Shown in pieces: positions 43,679-52,618 of a DNA stretch of 64,000 bases (positions within the stretch are counted from its first letter, which is position 1; every line of letters starts with the position of its first letter). The translations under genes were made by a program, and so were the position numbers. The notes beneath the pieces were generated by a model, which was not told where the DNA came from, did not search any database, and worked only from the letters and a program-made list of their open reading frames with translations. Origin of the DNA: Pontibacter cellulosilyticus (GTDB lineage: Bacteria; Bacteroidota; Bacteroidia; Cytophagales; Hymenobacteraceae); the NCBI RefSeq assembly GCF_014306105.1, contig NZ_JACRVF010000001.1, positions 62,001 to 126,000 on the forward strand, given 5' to 3'.

Positions 43679-45391
43679 ATGAATATAGCAGCCCCATCCA
43701 CAACAGTACAACGCTCCGGCCTTTCGGTAAGCGAGTTTATCCAAAAGTACGCCAACCATCCCACTTACATTCCACCAACCGGACCAGTGCTTAACGCCAA
43801 AAACTGGCAGTCAGAAGCGGCTCTGCGTATGTTCCTGAACAACCTGACCGACGAGGTGGCCGAGGACCCAAGCCGACTGGTAGTATACGGTGGAATAGGG
43901 CAGGCAGCACGTACGGTGGCTGATGCGCAGAAGATAATAGAAGTACTGTTGAACCTGGAAGAGGATGAGAGTTTGCTGGTGCAGTCGGGGAAGCCGGTGG
44001 GCAAAGTAAGAACACATGCCGAGGCACCGCGTGTACTGATCGCCAACTCTAACCTGGTGCCGCATTGGGCAACCTGGGAGCACTTTAACGAACTGCGTGA
44101 GCGTGGCCTGATGATGTATGGCCAGATGACAGCCGGCAGCTGGATCTACATTGGTACGCAGGGTATACTTCAGGGTACTTATGAGACCTTTGCAGCCTGC
44201 GGCAGAATTCACTTTAACGGCGACCTGCGCCACAAGCTGCTTGTAACCGGCGGACTTGGCGGTATGGGTGGCGCACAGCCTTTGGCTGCTACCATTGCAG
44301 GTGCTACTTTCCTGGGTGTAGACGTGGATCCGGAGCGTATCAAAAAACGCCTTGAGACCCGCTATATTGATAAAATGACCTACGACTACGAAGAGGCCAA
44401 AGCATGGGTGCTGGAGGCGAAGGAAAAAGGAAAAGCCATCTCTGTGGGGTTGGTTGGTGATATTGGCGATGTACTGGAAAAACTGATTCAGGACAATATC
44501 ACCCCGGAGATACTTACAGACCAGACGTCTGCCCACGATCCGATAAACGGTTATGTACCCAATGGACTAACGCTGGAGGAAGCTAAGAATTTAAGAGAAA
44601 AAGACCCGCAGGCCTATAAGGCACTATCCCTGAAAAGTATGGCCCGCCACGTTGGTTTTATGCTGGAGTTGCAGCGACGCGGCAGCCGCACGTTCGACTA
44701 TGGCAATAACCTGCGCGAGTTCGCACAGCAGGGCGGCGAGAAAAACGCTTTTAACATACCGGGCTTTGTGCCGGAGTACATGAGACCGTTGTTCTGCGAA
44801 GGCAAAGGTCCTTTCCGCTGGGCTGCCCTTTCCGGCGACCCGGAAGACATCAAGGTAACGGATGCAGCCTTAAAAGAACTGTTCCCGGAAAATGAGCACA
44901 TGATCAAATGGCTGGATGAGGCTGAGGAGAAAGTGGCGTTCCAGGGACTGCCGTGCCGTATTTGCTGGCTGGGCATGGGCGAACGCGAAAAAGCAGGCTT
45001 GCTGTTTAACCAGTTGGTGCGCGAGGGCAAAGTAAAAGCACCTATCGTAATTGGCCGCGACCACCTGGATTGCGGTTCTGTAGCCTCACCTTACCGTGAG
45101 ACCGAAGGTATGCTGGATGGATCGGATGCCGTATCGGATTGGCCGTTGCTGAACCTGATGTCAAACACGGCTGGAGGCGCTACCTGGGTATCCTTCCATC
45201 ATGGTGGTGGCGTGGGTATTGGCTACTCACAGCATGCTGGTATGGTTATACTTGCTGATGGAACAGAGCGGGCAGATCGTTGCCTGAGCCGTGTGCTGCA
45301 CAACGATCCGGCCATGGGTATCTTCCGTCATGCTGATGCAGGCTACGAAACCGCACAGGAAAATGCTGAAAAGTTTGGATTGAAGATCTGA
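43679..45391 (+). CDS. hutU: Urocanate hydratase
   Basis: This 570-residue cytoplasmic enzyme adds water to urocanate to give imidazolonepropionate in histidine breakdown, using NAD as electrophile. NAD-binding and family blocks include [66 protein letters not shown] and [18 protein letters not shown] near the C-terminus. The active-site Cys region is present, and the length is normal. It is the first of a three-gene hut run (hutU, hutI, hutG). The gap to hutI (243 bp) contains a half repeat element and three AAGTATAA words. Confidence 0.96.
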   Translation: MNIAAPSTTVQRSGLSVSEFIQKYANHPTYIPPTGPVLNAKNWQSEAALRMFLNNLTDEVAEDPSRLVVYGGIGQAARTVADAQKIIEVLLNLEEDESLLVQSGKPVGKVRTHAEAPRVLIANSNLVPHWATWEHFNELRERGLMMYGQMTAGSWIYIGTQGILQGTYETFAACGRIHFNGDLRHKLLVTGGLGGMGGAQPLAATIAGATFLGVDVDPERIKKRLETRYIDKMTYDYEEAKAWVLEAKEKGKAISVGLVGDIGDVLEKLIQDNITPEILTDQTSAHDPINGYVPNGLTLEEAKNLREKDPQAYKALSLKSMARHVGFMLELQRRGSRTFDYGNNLREFAQQGGEKNAFNIPGFVPEYMRPLFCEGKGPFRWAALSGDPEDIKVTDAALKELFPENEHMIKWLDEAEEKVAFQGLPCRICWLGMGEREKAGLLFNQLVREGKVKAPIVIGRDHLDCGSVASPYRETEGMLDGSDAVSDWPLLNLMSNTAGGATWVSFHHGGGVGIGYSQHAGMVILADGTERADRCLSRVLHNDPAMGIFRHADAGYETAQENAEKFGLKI

Positions 45392-45440
45392 TTCGTTTGC
45401 AGGAGGAATGACTATAAAGTATCAGTTCATGCAAGTATAA

Positions 45441-45472
45441 ATCATCCCCCTGCCCCCTTCAAAGGGGGACTG
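45441..45472. repeat. Half copy of the CCCCCTTCAAAGGGGGA repeat family
   Basis: ATCATCCCCCTGCCCCCTTC followed by AAAGGGGGACT forms one arm of the element seen whole at 55741-55837. Its inner palindrome CCCCCTTCAAAGGGGG is intact, but no second arm is present nearby, so it is a truncated or solo copy in the hutU-hutI gap. Confidence 0.7.
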
Positions 45473-45634
45473 CCGTTAAAACCGAACCTTTGCCTGTGCC
45501 AGAGCTAACTTGTTAATAATTTAAAAAGAGCCAGGCAAAGTATAAACAGCAGCTAATGAGATCAGTAAAATAACATTTAGAAGCTACTCCGTACATAAAG
45601 TATAAAAATCAGTAATACCACAACATCTAAAACC

Positions 45635-46882
45635 ATGAAAACCCCAGCATCCACCCATACTCTAATAGGTCCTTTTGCTCAGATACTAACCATGGCTGAA
45701 CTGCCGGAAAACGGAGCCATTGCCGATGAGCAGATGCAGGTACTGGAGGATGCGGGTGTGTTGGTGAGTAATGGCGAAATTCTCAGAGTAGATGATTTTA
45801 TTAAGCTAACGCAGGAGGCAGAGCAGTATAATTACGGCATCGAAACAGTTGATGAACCGATGGTGCTGCTGCCGGGCTTTATCGATTCTCATACCCACAT
45901 CTGCTTTGCCGGCTCCAGGGCAAACGACTATGCCATGCGTGTAGCTGGTAAATCATACTTGGAGATAGCGCGAAGCGGCGGCGGTATACTTGACAGTGTG
46001 CGCAAAACACGCGAAGCTACTGTAATTGAGCTGGTCGAGTTGCTAAAGCTGCGTTGCGACCGCCATTTTAGAGAAGGTGTAACTACCTGCGAGGTAAAAA
46101 GCGGTTATGGCTTAAGTGTGGATGAAGAAATAAAGATGCTGGAGGCGATACAGCTGGTAAATAAGCACCATGCCCTGGACCTGATCCCTACCTGCCTTGC
46201 TGCGCACATGCGGCCTCCAGAGTTTACTAGCTCCACAGCTTACCTGCAGACAATCCTGGAAGAACTTCTGCCAGTTTTGAAAGAGCAGAATTTAGCTAAA
46301 CGAGTAGATATCTTTGTTGAGGACACAGCCTTTACCGAGCAGGAAGCGATAGAATTTCTTTTAGCTGCCAAGAAGCAGGATTTTGATGTAACTGTGCATG
46401 CCGATCAGTTTACTACGGGAGGCAGTAGAGTAGCCGTAGAAGCCGGTGCCGTAAGTGCAGACCATTTGGAGGCCAGCGGAGATGCTGAGATTGAGCTGAT
46501 GCGCATTGCAGGCGTGGTGGCTACTGTTTTACCGGGTGCCTCACTTGGTTTAGGCATGCATTATGCGCAAGCCCGTAAAATGCTGGACGGTGGCCTCTGC
46601 CTGGCTATTGCCACTGACTGGAACCCGGGCTCTGCCCCAATGGGAGACCTGCTTTTGCAGGCTGCCTTACTCGGTGCAGCCGAAAAGCTAACTACCGCCG
46701 AAACCTTCGCCGCTATTACAACCCGTGCAGCCCGCGCGCTTAACCTGACCGACAGAGGTCAACTGGCAGCTGGCTACCTAGCCGATATGATCGCCTTCCC
46801 AACAGCGGATTACAGGGAAATTTTATACTTCCAGGGCAAACTGAAACCAACCAGGATCTGGAAAAGCGGTAAGGAAGTATAG
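45635..46882 (+). CDS. hutI: Imidazolonepropionase
   Basis: This 415-residue metal-dependent amidohydrolase opens the imidazolone ring to formiminoglutamate in histidine breakdown. The metal HxH is in LPGFIDSHTHICFAGSR (near residue 90). Further ligands fit VTVHADQFTTGG (His) and AIATDWNPGSAPMGDL (Asp). Substrate-binding blocks include YLEIARSGGGILDSV and EVKSGYGLSVDEEIKML. The protein is cytoplasmic with normal length. Its stop codon TAG forms part of GAAGTATAG, and hutG begins 34 bp later. It sits between hutU and hutG. Confidence 0.96.
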   Translation: MKTPASTHTLIGPFAQILTMAELPENGAIADEQMQVLEDAGVLVSNGEILRVDDFIKLTQEAEQYNYGIETVDEPMVLLPGFIDSHTHICFAGSRANDYAMRVAGKSYLEIARSGGGILDSVRKTREATVIELVELLKLRCDRHFREGVTTCEVKSGYGLSVDEEIKMLEAIQLVNKHHALDLIPTCLAAHMRPPEFTSSTAYLQTILEELLPVLKEQNLAKRVDIFVEDTAFTEQEAIEFLLAAKKQDFDVTVHADQFTTGGSRVAVEAGAVSADHLEASGDAEIELMRIAGVVATVLPGASLGLGMHYAQARKMLDGGLCLAIATDWNPGSAPMGDLLLQAALLGAAEKLTTAETFAAITTRAARALNLTDRGQLAAGYLADMIAFPTADYREILYFQGKLKPTRIWKSGKEV

Positions 46883-46916
46883 CTAAGTTCAATCATCTAC
46901 AACAAAACGCTCAACT

Positions 46917-47891
46917 TTGTATAAACCATCTACTAAGGCTGCCTGGGTTGGCCGCACCGACACCGCAGACGGAATGTTGGGACTGCGCTGGAACCAGGCT
47001 ATTCAGTTTTTAAATCTTTCTGAAACAGTACCGGCAGTAGCAACAGGAGAAGTAGCTTTTGCTTTCCTGGGTTTCTGTTGCGATGAGGGTGTAAGCAGGA
47101 ATATGGGCAGGGTAGGAGCAGCAGCCGGCCCTGCTGCCTTGCGAAATGCCATGGCCTCGTTTGCGCACCATTTGCCGCAGCATGTACATTTATTCGATGC
47201 AGGTGATGTGCTGTGCACGAATGAGAACCTTGAAGAGGCACAGGAGCAGTTAGGAAGAAAAGTAGCCATACTTTTAAAGCACGGATACAGGCCGCTTGTG
47301 CTGGGTGGCGGCCATGAAATTGCCTACGGCCATTATTTAGGTTTAGAGCGGGCCACAGCTGGTAAAAGCTTAGGCATACTTAATTTCGATGCCCATTTCG
47401 ACCTTAGAAGCTACGCACAGCAACCAAGTTCTGGTACTCCATTTCTTCAGATTGCAGACAGAAGCAAGGCACACGGTGATGACTTCCGGTACAAAGTGCT
47501 GGGCCTGCAGGAGTATGGTAACACGCGCATTCTTTTCCAGGCGGCAGACAGGCTGGGAGTGGAGTATACTTTTGCAGATGAGGTACAACTACATAAGCTT
47601 CCGCAGCTTATTAAAAGCCTTGATCAGTTTTTAGACTCTTTAGATAAAGTTTATATTACGGTTGATTTGGACGTTTTTGCAGCAGGCTATGCGCCAGGTG
47701 TGAGCGCTGTAAATGCTTTGGGCCTGCAACCAGAAATGGTGCTTGAGTTATTGAAAGCTGTTGCTAAAAGCGGGAAATTGCTGAGTATCGACATTGCAGA
47801 ACTTAACCCTGCATTCGACCTCGACAACAGAACGGCTAAACTGGGTGCAGGTATACTTTACCAGCTGGTTAGCAACTGGAGCAAAGTATAA
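46917..47891 (+). CDS. hutG: Formimidoylglutamase (HutG, arginase superfamily), TTG start
   Basis: This 324-residue manganese ureohydrolase converts formiminoglutamate to glutamate and formamide. The binuclear Mn site is seen as LGGGHEIAYGHYL (His), LNFDAHFDLRSYA (Asp, His, Asp) and YITVDLDVFAAGYAPGVSAVN (Asp, Asp). Without a usable upstream ATG the best start is TTG at 46917 (MYKPSTKAAWVGRTD), which gives the normal N-terminal WxGRxD element. The stop codon forms part of AAAGTATAA. It closes the hut run and is followed by a terminator shared with the opposite gene. No hutH lies in this window. Confidence 0.93.
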   Translation: MYKPSTKAAWVGRTDTADGMLGLRWNQAIQFLNLSETVPAVATGEVAFAFLGFCCDEGVSRNMGRVGAAAGPAALRNAMASFAHHLPQHVHLFDAGDVLCTNENLEEAQEQLGRKVAILLKHGYRPLVLGGGHEIAYGHYLGLERATAGKSLGILNFDAHFDLRSYAQQPSSGTPFLQIADRSKAHGDDFRYKVLGLQEYGNTRILFQAADRLGVEYTFADEVQLHKLPQLIKSLDQFLDSLDKVYITVDLDVFAAGYAPGVSAVNALGLQPEMVLELLKAVAKSGKLLSIDIAELNPAFDLDNRTAKLGAGILYQLVSNWSKV

Positions 47892-47922
47892 TCGCACACT
47901 TAGAACCTTAATAAAAAGCTTA

Positions 47923-47960
47923 AAAAAGCCGCCTTACAAAAAGTTGCAAGGCGGCTTTTT
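47923..47960. terminator. Bidirectional rho-independent terminator after hutG
   Basis: AAAAAGCCGCCTT and AAGGCGGCTTTTT pair perfectly (13 bp) around a 12-nt loop, with T runs inside the stem ends on both strands. It lies between convergent stops at 47891 (plus) and 47963 (minus). Confidence 0.9.
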
Positions 47961-47962
47961 AG

Positions 47963-48373
47963 TTAGTTGCCAATCTTAAATTTGGTCCAGTAAGTGGTGT
48001 TGCTTGTTTTCACTTCTACCAGGTAAGTGTCTGGTCTTAGTTTGCCGACGTTATAACTCCAGGCATTTTTCTTGTCTGCTATACTTACAGGCTTTGTAAA
48101 CACTGTTTTGCCGGCATGGTTTTTTACTTGCAAAGTGGCATTCTCATCCAGTTCCTGCGCGAAGTCCAGTTGAAAAGTGCCTTTGGCGGCAGGCTTTAAA
48201 TTAATTCCGGACAGCGTTTCTTTCTTGTTTTCACCGCCTTCTTCGCTATCAGCAGTTACTAAAATATGTTCCTGTGCAGGTGCTGCTATTTTTTGGTTTT
48301 GCGCTTGTAACGTCAGGGATAATGCAGCCATGGGCAGGCTTACAGCCAAGGCTAAGGCATACTTTTGCTTCAT
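47963..48373 (-). CDS. Small secreted protein with a C-terminal beta-sandwich module
   Basis: This 136-residue protein has a signal peptide (KQKYALALAVSLPMAALSLTLQAQ), an acidic linker and a C-terminal module of about 75 residues. That module (FQLDFAQELDENATLQVKN, GKTVFTKPVS, RPDTYLVEVKTSNTTYWTKF) follows the strand pattern of the type IX secretion sorting domains of Bacteroidota and of DUF3244-like proteins. It is too short to carry a separate cargo domain. It may be a structural or anchoring protein. The function is unknown and the resemblance to a sorting domain is weak. It converges with hutG. Confidence 0.65.
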   Translation of the reverse strand: MKQKYALALAVSLPMAALSLTLQAQNQKIAAPAQEHILVTADSEEGGENKKETLSGINLKPAAKGTFQLDFAQELDENATLQVKNHAGKTVFTKPVSIADKKNAWSYNVGKLRPDTYLVEVKTSNTTYWTKFKIGN

Positions 48374-48414
48374 CTTTGTCCTCCTTTTATGATTAAGTAT
48401 GAGTATAGCTCGTG

Positions 48415-49353
48415 TTACTGCATATTTGGGGCCAAATTATCTGAAGGCACTAACTGTTTTTTATCCTGGCTATAACACCAGCCTTGCTCCGGTGTCACAA
48501 AGGCTCCTCCCAACCACACAGGAGCAGGTGAAAAAACCCTTTTACCATCTAATACTTCTTCACCTAATGTCGTCAATTTATAGGGCTCTTCCGCTTGTAT
48601 TAACTCCGACTGCAGGCGGTTGAGAACTTGCTTTACCTGCAGGTCTCCAAAGCCATAACCAGGCTGCTGATGCCAGAACTTTTCGATTAGCTCCTGCTCT
48701 GTTGTAGCGCCTCCTTTTACAATTCTGAGGATTTCAGTTTCTGGTAACCCTAAGCCTGTTTTGCAGTCGGGGAAGCGCTGTATGTGTAGCTCCAGGGCTT
48801 TCTCCAGGTGAGGTTCAAGCAATCTGTTTTGCTGCAAGTATACTTGCAACTGTAACGGGTCGGGGCCGGCATAAAGCTTCCACAGTTGCTGCGCCTGTTG
48901 CAACTGAGCCTCGGACTGTACCTGGCGGTTTTCGAATACATGGTGCATTTCCTCCGGGCTTAGGTAACCTACTGCCTTACCATCTACTGGAGTACACACC
49001 GAGACAACAGCCGGCTTAATTTTGCTCAGTTTCTGAAGCAAATAAAGCAAGTTTACCTGGCACATCAGATCAGTATCAAACCAAAGTATAACTTCGAAAA
49101 AAACATTGGCTACATTCAGTTTTTCCAGAACATCCAGCACCTTCAATTTATACTCCGGTGCTGTTCCGTGGCAGTTTTCTATAATGTACTGCTGGCGCCT
49201 TTTCCAGAACTCCTGCTCCGGTAACATGCCTATTACCGGCCCCTCAGAAAGCACTTCTCTCCAGATAACCACCTGTCCCGGAAAATCAGCCGTTTCAAAT
49301 GCACCCAGGGAGGCGTCGCCGTTTAGGATGTGGAGCGAGGGGAGCTTTTTCAT
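48415..49353 (-). CDS. DUF1835 domain-containing protein
   Basis: This 312-residue cytoplasmic protein belongs to the DUF1835 group. The N-terminal domain (LHILNGDASLGAFETADF, GQVVIWREVLSEGPVIG) has the start pattern of that family, and the following FFEVILWFDTDLMCQVNLL is its conserved core. The C-terminal region contains a winged-helix-like segment (about 215-275). No enzyme activity is known. It is preceded on the same strand by an SMP-30 lipoprotein gene 105 bp away. Confidence 0.85.
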   Translation of the reverse strand: MKKLPSLHILNGDASLGAFETADFPGQVVIWREVLSEGPVIGMLPEQEFWKRRQQYIIENCHGTAPEYKLKVLDVLEKLNVANVFFEVILWFDTDLMCQVNLLYLLQKLSKIKPAVVSVCTPVDGKAVGYLSPEEMHHVFENRQVQSEAQLQQAQQLWKLYAGPDPLQLQVYLQQNRLLEPHLEKALELHIQRFPDCKTGLGLPETEILRIVKGGATTEQELIEKFWHQQPGYGFGDLQVKQVLNRLQSELIQAEEPYKLTTLGEEVLDGKRVFSPAPVWLGGAFVTPEQGWCYSQDKKQLVPSDNLAPNMQ

Positions 49354-49458
49354 AGTTTGGGTTATACTTTAGATTGTAACGTAAGAAAGGCAGCGACACA
49401 AGTAGTGCACTGCCTTTGCTTCAACATTATAGCGGAATACTTGCTAATAACGATTAGG

Positions 49459-50322
49459 CTAGCGGTTTAGTCTGTATGCCACCACACGATTATCTTTAAA
49501 AGTTGGCACAAACAAAAGGCCTAACCTGTCGGAATAACTGATATCGGCTGCGTTTATGCCTTTGTCGACTGTGTTAAGTATAAGCCAGTTCTTGCCTTCT
49601 TCGTTCACAAAGTATACTTCGCCGTTCCAGTTCGATACCAGGTAACCTCCGTCTACCTCTGCTATGCCGTCTGCTGATTTAATGCCTTTGGTCCAGTCGC
49701 TCCATTTCTGTGTCTCAGGGTCTAACAAACGAACCTCTCCGTTAAAGCCAACAATCATGCGGTTGCCATCTAGGTAAATTCCGTTGGGCCTATCACCGCC
49801 AGTATTTTTCATCCAGTTGCTCACGCGGCCATTGCGCAGCAGGTAAATGCGCTCTTCTGCCGAGTCTGTTACATACACGTTACCGTTTTCATCTACAGCC
49901 ACATCATTCAGGAACTTTGCATTTTCAGCTGTATAACGGCCTAGCACAGCTCCAGACTGTGTAGAAATGGCTACTATCTCATCAATATCCGCAACATACA
50001 ATACATTGTTGTGCAGTGCCATCCCTTTAGGATCATTTAATCCGGAAACCCAGTAGAGTTCGTCAATCTGCCCCTCCGGATTGAGCTTTGATATAAAGCC
50101 GTCACCGTCTTTTTTAGATGAATTGTTCTGGTTGATGTTGGTGACGTAGATGATGTTGCGGCTGGGATCGAATAGCGCTGACTCAGGGGTGCGCAGGGTG
50201 TTGTCGGTAGCCCAGGCTTCTTCTAGCTTTATAGGTACTCTTGAGGAGAACAGGCCGCCGCTGCAGTTGCTTAAAAGTAGCAGACATAAAAATGAGCATA
50301 CACTCGTAAGTATAAATCGCAT
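49459..50322 (-). CDS. SMP-30-like beta-propeller lipoprotein
   Basis: This 287-residue protein begins with a lipoprotein signal peptide (FLCLLLLSNCSGG, Cys at about 20). A beta-propeller with SMP-30/NHL-like blades follows: ESALFDPSRNIIYVTNINQN, DPKGMALHNNVLYVADIDE, VAVDENGNVYVTDSAEERIY, DRPNGIYLDGNRMIVGF and LLFVPTFKDNRVVAY. Lactonase-type metal residues are incompletely recognisable, so a sensing or binding role is as likely as hydrolysis. It lies 63 bp downstream of menE on the same strand, perhaps by read-through. Confidence 0.85.
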   Translation of the reverse strand: MRFILTSVCSFLCLLLLSNCSGGLFSSRVPIKLEEAWATDNTLRTPESALFDPSRNIIYVTNINQNNSSKKDGDGFISKLNPEGQIDELYWVSGLNDPKGMALHNNVLYVADIDEIVAISTQSGAVLGRYTAENAKFLNDVAVDENGNVYVTDSAEERIYLLRNGRVSNWMKNTGGDRPNGIYLDGNRMIVGFNGEVRLLDPETQKWSDWTKGIKSADGIAEVDGGYLVSNWNGEVYFVNEEGKNWLILNTVDKGINAADISYSDRLGLLFVPTFKDNRVVAYRLNR

Positions 50323-50385
50323 ACTAGTTTCTTTTGATTTATACTTTTGTACGGGTGTATGCCCTTGCTGTTATACTTGTAATTG

Positions 50386-51498
50386 TTAGTCGGTGTAGAG
50401 GCCAAGCTTTTGAAGCGTGCGCTGCCGCGACAGTTTTCCGGTTGCTGTTTCGGAAAAGGCAGGGCTATAGTAAACTTCCTTGGGTACTTCAAATTTACGA
50501 AGCGTGCTGCGCAGCCTGTCCATTAGTATAGCCTCATCCTCTTGCTGTAGCTGCTCACCTTCCATAATCAACACGACTTTTTCACCTAAAAGCTCGTCTG
50601 GCTGTGGGGCAATGAAAAAGCGCGGCGAGTCAGTCATATCTACAAAAGCTTCGGCAATGGCCAGTTCTACTTTCTCTACCTGCACCTTTACGCCACCAGA
50701 GTTTATTACATTGTCTACCCGGCCAATCCATTTAAACCGATCTTTGGTGAGCAGTTCCACAATATCGTTGGTTACAAGCAATTCTCCGTTTGTAACATCC
50801 CCTTTAATGGTAAGGCACCCACGCTTGTCCAATCCTACTTTTATACCATCTAGTACCTGGTAATATGCTGCTGCCTCTGGTCCGTTAAGGCGGCGCAGGG
50901 CAATGTGCGAGGCAGTCTCAGTCATGCCATACGTATGGTAAACCGGCGATTGAACGCGCTGTAGTTCACGCTGAAGGGTAGGGCTAACAGGCGCTCCACC
51001 TACCAGAATGCCCTTCATGCTGTTGAGCTGTGGCAATGCTTCCGGCATTTCCTGCAGTATGGTTTGCAGCTGCATAGGTACAAATGAGGCAAAGGCAATG
51101 TTTTCGTCGCGGGTAACTAACGTTAACGGATTTCCTATTGGCTCTACGATCACCATTTTCAGCTCCGCCATAAAGCCACGTGCCAGCATCATCATACCGG
51201 CAATATATTCTGTGTTGAGGCAGATAAGAGTAAGATCGCCTTTTTGCAGGTTTAATAACTCAATGGTGCGGCGTGCGCTTGCCTCTAACTGGGTACGTGT
51301 AAGCACAATGGTTTTGGGAGTTCCGGTAGAGCCGGATGTTTGTATCGGGAATTCCTGGATGCCGTTTAGCCAGCTGCGGCAGAACTCCAGCGTTTTAGAT
51401 TCATAGCCGTTCAGGGGAATGCTGTTCCGGAAAGAATAGTTTGATATTTCGTCGTAGTAAAACTTTTTGCCGTTCAGCAGCAGGAAATCTTCAGTCAT
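50386..51498 (-). CDS. menE: o-Succinylbenzoate-CoA ligase-like AMP-binding protein
   Basis: This is a 370-residue member of the acyl-adenylate-forming enzymes. The phosphate-binding P-loop is QTSGSTGTPKTIVLTR (about residues 54-69). Further core motifs are YHTYGMTETASHIALRRL (A5) and the hinge region WIGRVDNVINSGGVKVQVEK (A8), and the C-terminal Lys is in ETATGKLSRQ (A10). The short length fits MenE of Bacteroidota, and the neighbouring menD and menF genes on the same strand support OSB-CoA ligation in menaquinone synthesis. A DoxX gene and a 219-bp gap separate it from menD. Confidence 0.9.
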   Translation of the reverse strand: MTEDFLLLNGKKFYYDEISNYSFRNSIPLNGYESKTLEFCRSWLNGIQEFPIQTSGSTGTPKTIVLTRTQLEASARRTIELLNLQKGDLTLICLNTEYIAGMMMLARGFMAELKMVIVEPIGNPLTLVTRDENIAFASFVPMQLQTILQEMPEALPQLNSMKGILVGGAPVSPTLQRELQRVQSPVYHTYGMTETASHIALRRLNGPEAAAYYQVLDGIKVGLDKRGCLTIKGDVTNGELLVTNDIVELLTKDRFKWIGRVDNVINSGGVKVQVEKVELAIAEAFVDMTDSPRFFIAPQPDELLGEKVVLIMEGEQLQQEDEAILMDRLRSTLRKFEVPKEVYYSPAFSETATGKLSRQRTLQKLGLYTD

Positions 51499-51717
51499 GG
51501 ATAAAGCAGCATGTATCGCTTTGCCAAGCGTTGGTAAAACTCTGGTTAACGTAGCATCTTACGTTCTGCTGCAAAAATGGGAGAGAAGAAGCTGTAAAAC
51601 AAACAAAGCAGGCCTTGAATTAGAATGTTATTGACAGAGAAGTGTAAAATCAAAGACACGTAGCTTTCCTGTAAGGCAGAATGCCTGTTAAAGTATATCC
51701 CCTTTGTGGCTATAGCG

Positions 51718-52173
51718 CTAGTACAGCCAGTCTTTCTTAGGCTTGCGTATCAGGCGGTCTACAGAGAACTTACCTGAACCGTAGATCAGGAACACGATCA
51801 AAAGGACCAAAACGATAATTGATGACCACAGCTCTGCATTTTCAGAGTAGAAGCCTCTTTCCGGGTTAATAAAAAATACTGCTCCCAGCAGAATTGGCAA
51901 CTGGAAAAGTATAGCAACGCGGGTTATCAACCCAATAGCTATAAATAATCCTCCTACCAGGTGTGCAAACCCAACATAATGTGCCAGGCCTATTGATACC
52001 CATGGAAACTGGCTTTTACGCATGATAGCATATAAGGCCTCTGAATCACCGAGAAACATAATACCCTTCACCATTAAAAAGATGCCAAGGCCCATTCTGA
52101 TAAAATCGATCCAGATCGGATGGTGTGTGTCTGCCCAACGTTCTACGCGGTGCATGTCGTGAGTTAGGTTCAT
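51718..52173 (-). CDS. DoxX family membrane protein
   Basis: This 151-residue protein has four hydrophobic helices, typical of DoxX. It contains DFIRMGLGIFLMVKGIMFL, YVGFAHLVGGLFIAIGLITR and the conserved ILFQLPILLGAVFF. The function of the family is not settled, and some members form membrane oxidoreductase complexes or link to quinone or thiol stress. Its position between menD and menE makes a link to quinone pools conceivable, but that is inference. It is likely transcribed alone or from read-through. Confidence 0.88.
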   Translation of the reverse strand: MNLTHDMHRVERWADTHHPIWIDFIRMGLGIFLMVKGIMFLGDSEALYAIMRKSQFPWVSIGLAHYVGFAHLVGGLFIAIGLITRVAILFQLPILLGAVFFINPERGFYSENAELWSSIIVLVLLIVFLIYGSGKFSVDRLIRKPKKDWLY

Positions 52174-52317
52174 GGCTGCAAATTGATTAGTGAAACATGT
52201 TGTCTTTTAATTAGTTAAACGATTTATAGTTTATTTTGGACGTGGTTTTGGAGAATAGTGTAGGGGGATGACAATCTTTCTCCGACCAAGTTAGGCTATA
52301 CTTTATTTTCTGAAGCA

Positions 52318-52536
52318 CCGGATCAAACCACCCCTAGCCCCTCCTTATCCAAGGCGGGGAATTATGCTGTTACTACTGCCAAAGTATAAGCTCTGTAGCA
52401 AGCTTAACCTCTTTTCCACCAAGATTTTTACAAGATGACAAAGAGGAATGTCCTTGACTACTGTGATGGTATCTAGAGAATTAGTAGGTGAAATTCCCCG
52501 CCTTGGCTAAGGAGGGGTTAGGGGTGGTTGGACCTG
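52318..52536. repeat. About 219-bp MITE-like element (copy 2, opposite orientation)
   Basis: The left arm (52319-52362, ACCACCCCTAGCCCC...) and the right arm (52491-52536) are inverted repeats of about 40 bp with a few differences. They share the CCCCTCCTTATCCAAGG core of the copy at 42706. The centre (GCTGTTACTACTGCC...) matches the reverse complement of the centre of copy 1, so the two are diverged copies in opposite orientation. It occupies most of the 445-bp gap between the DoxX gene and menD (52174-52618); the rest of that gap shows no gene. Confidence 0.9.
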
Positions 52537-52618
52537 ATATTGCAGGAAAGCAAGCCTGAAGACTCGCACCTAGTATGCTGCACCAAATGGATACTGGCGC
52601 TATAAACTAAGAATTAAG

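Noticed and set aside
43811-44536. 241-codon frame antisense to hutU
   Set aside because: hutU is unmistakable on the plus strand; the antisense frame has shadow-like composition.
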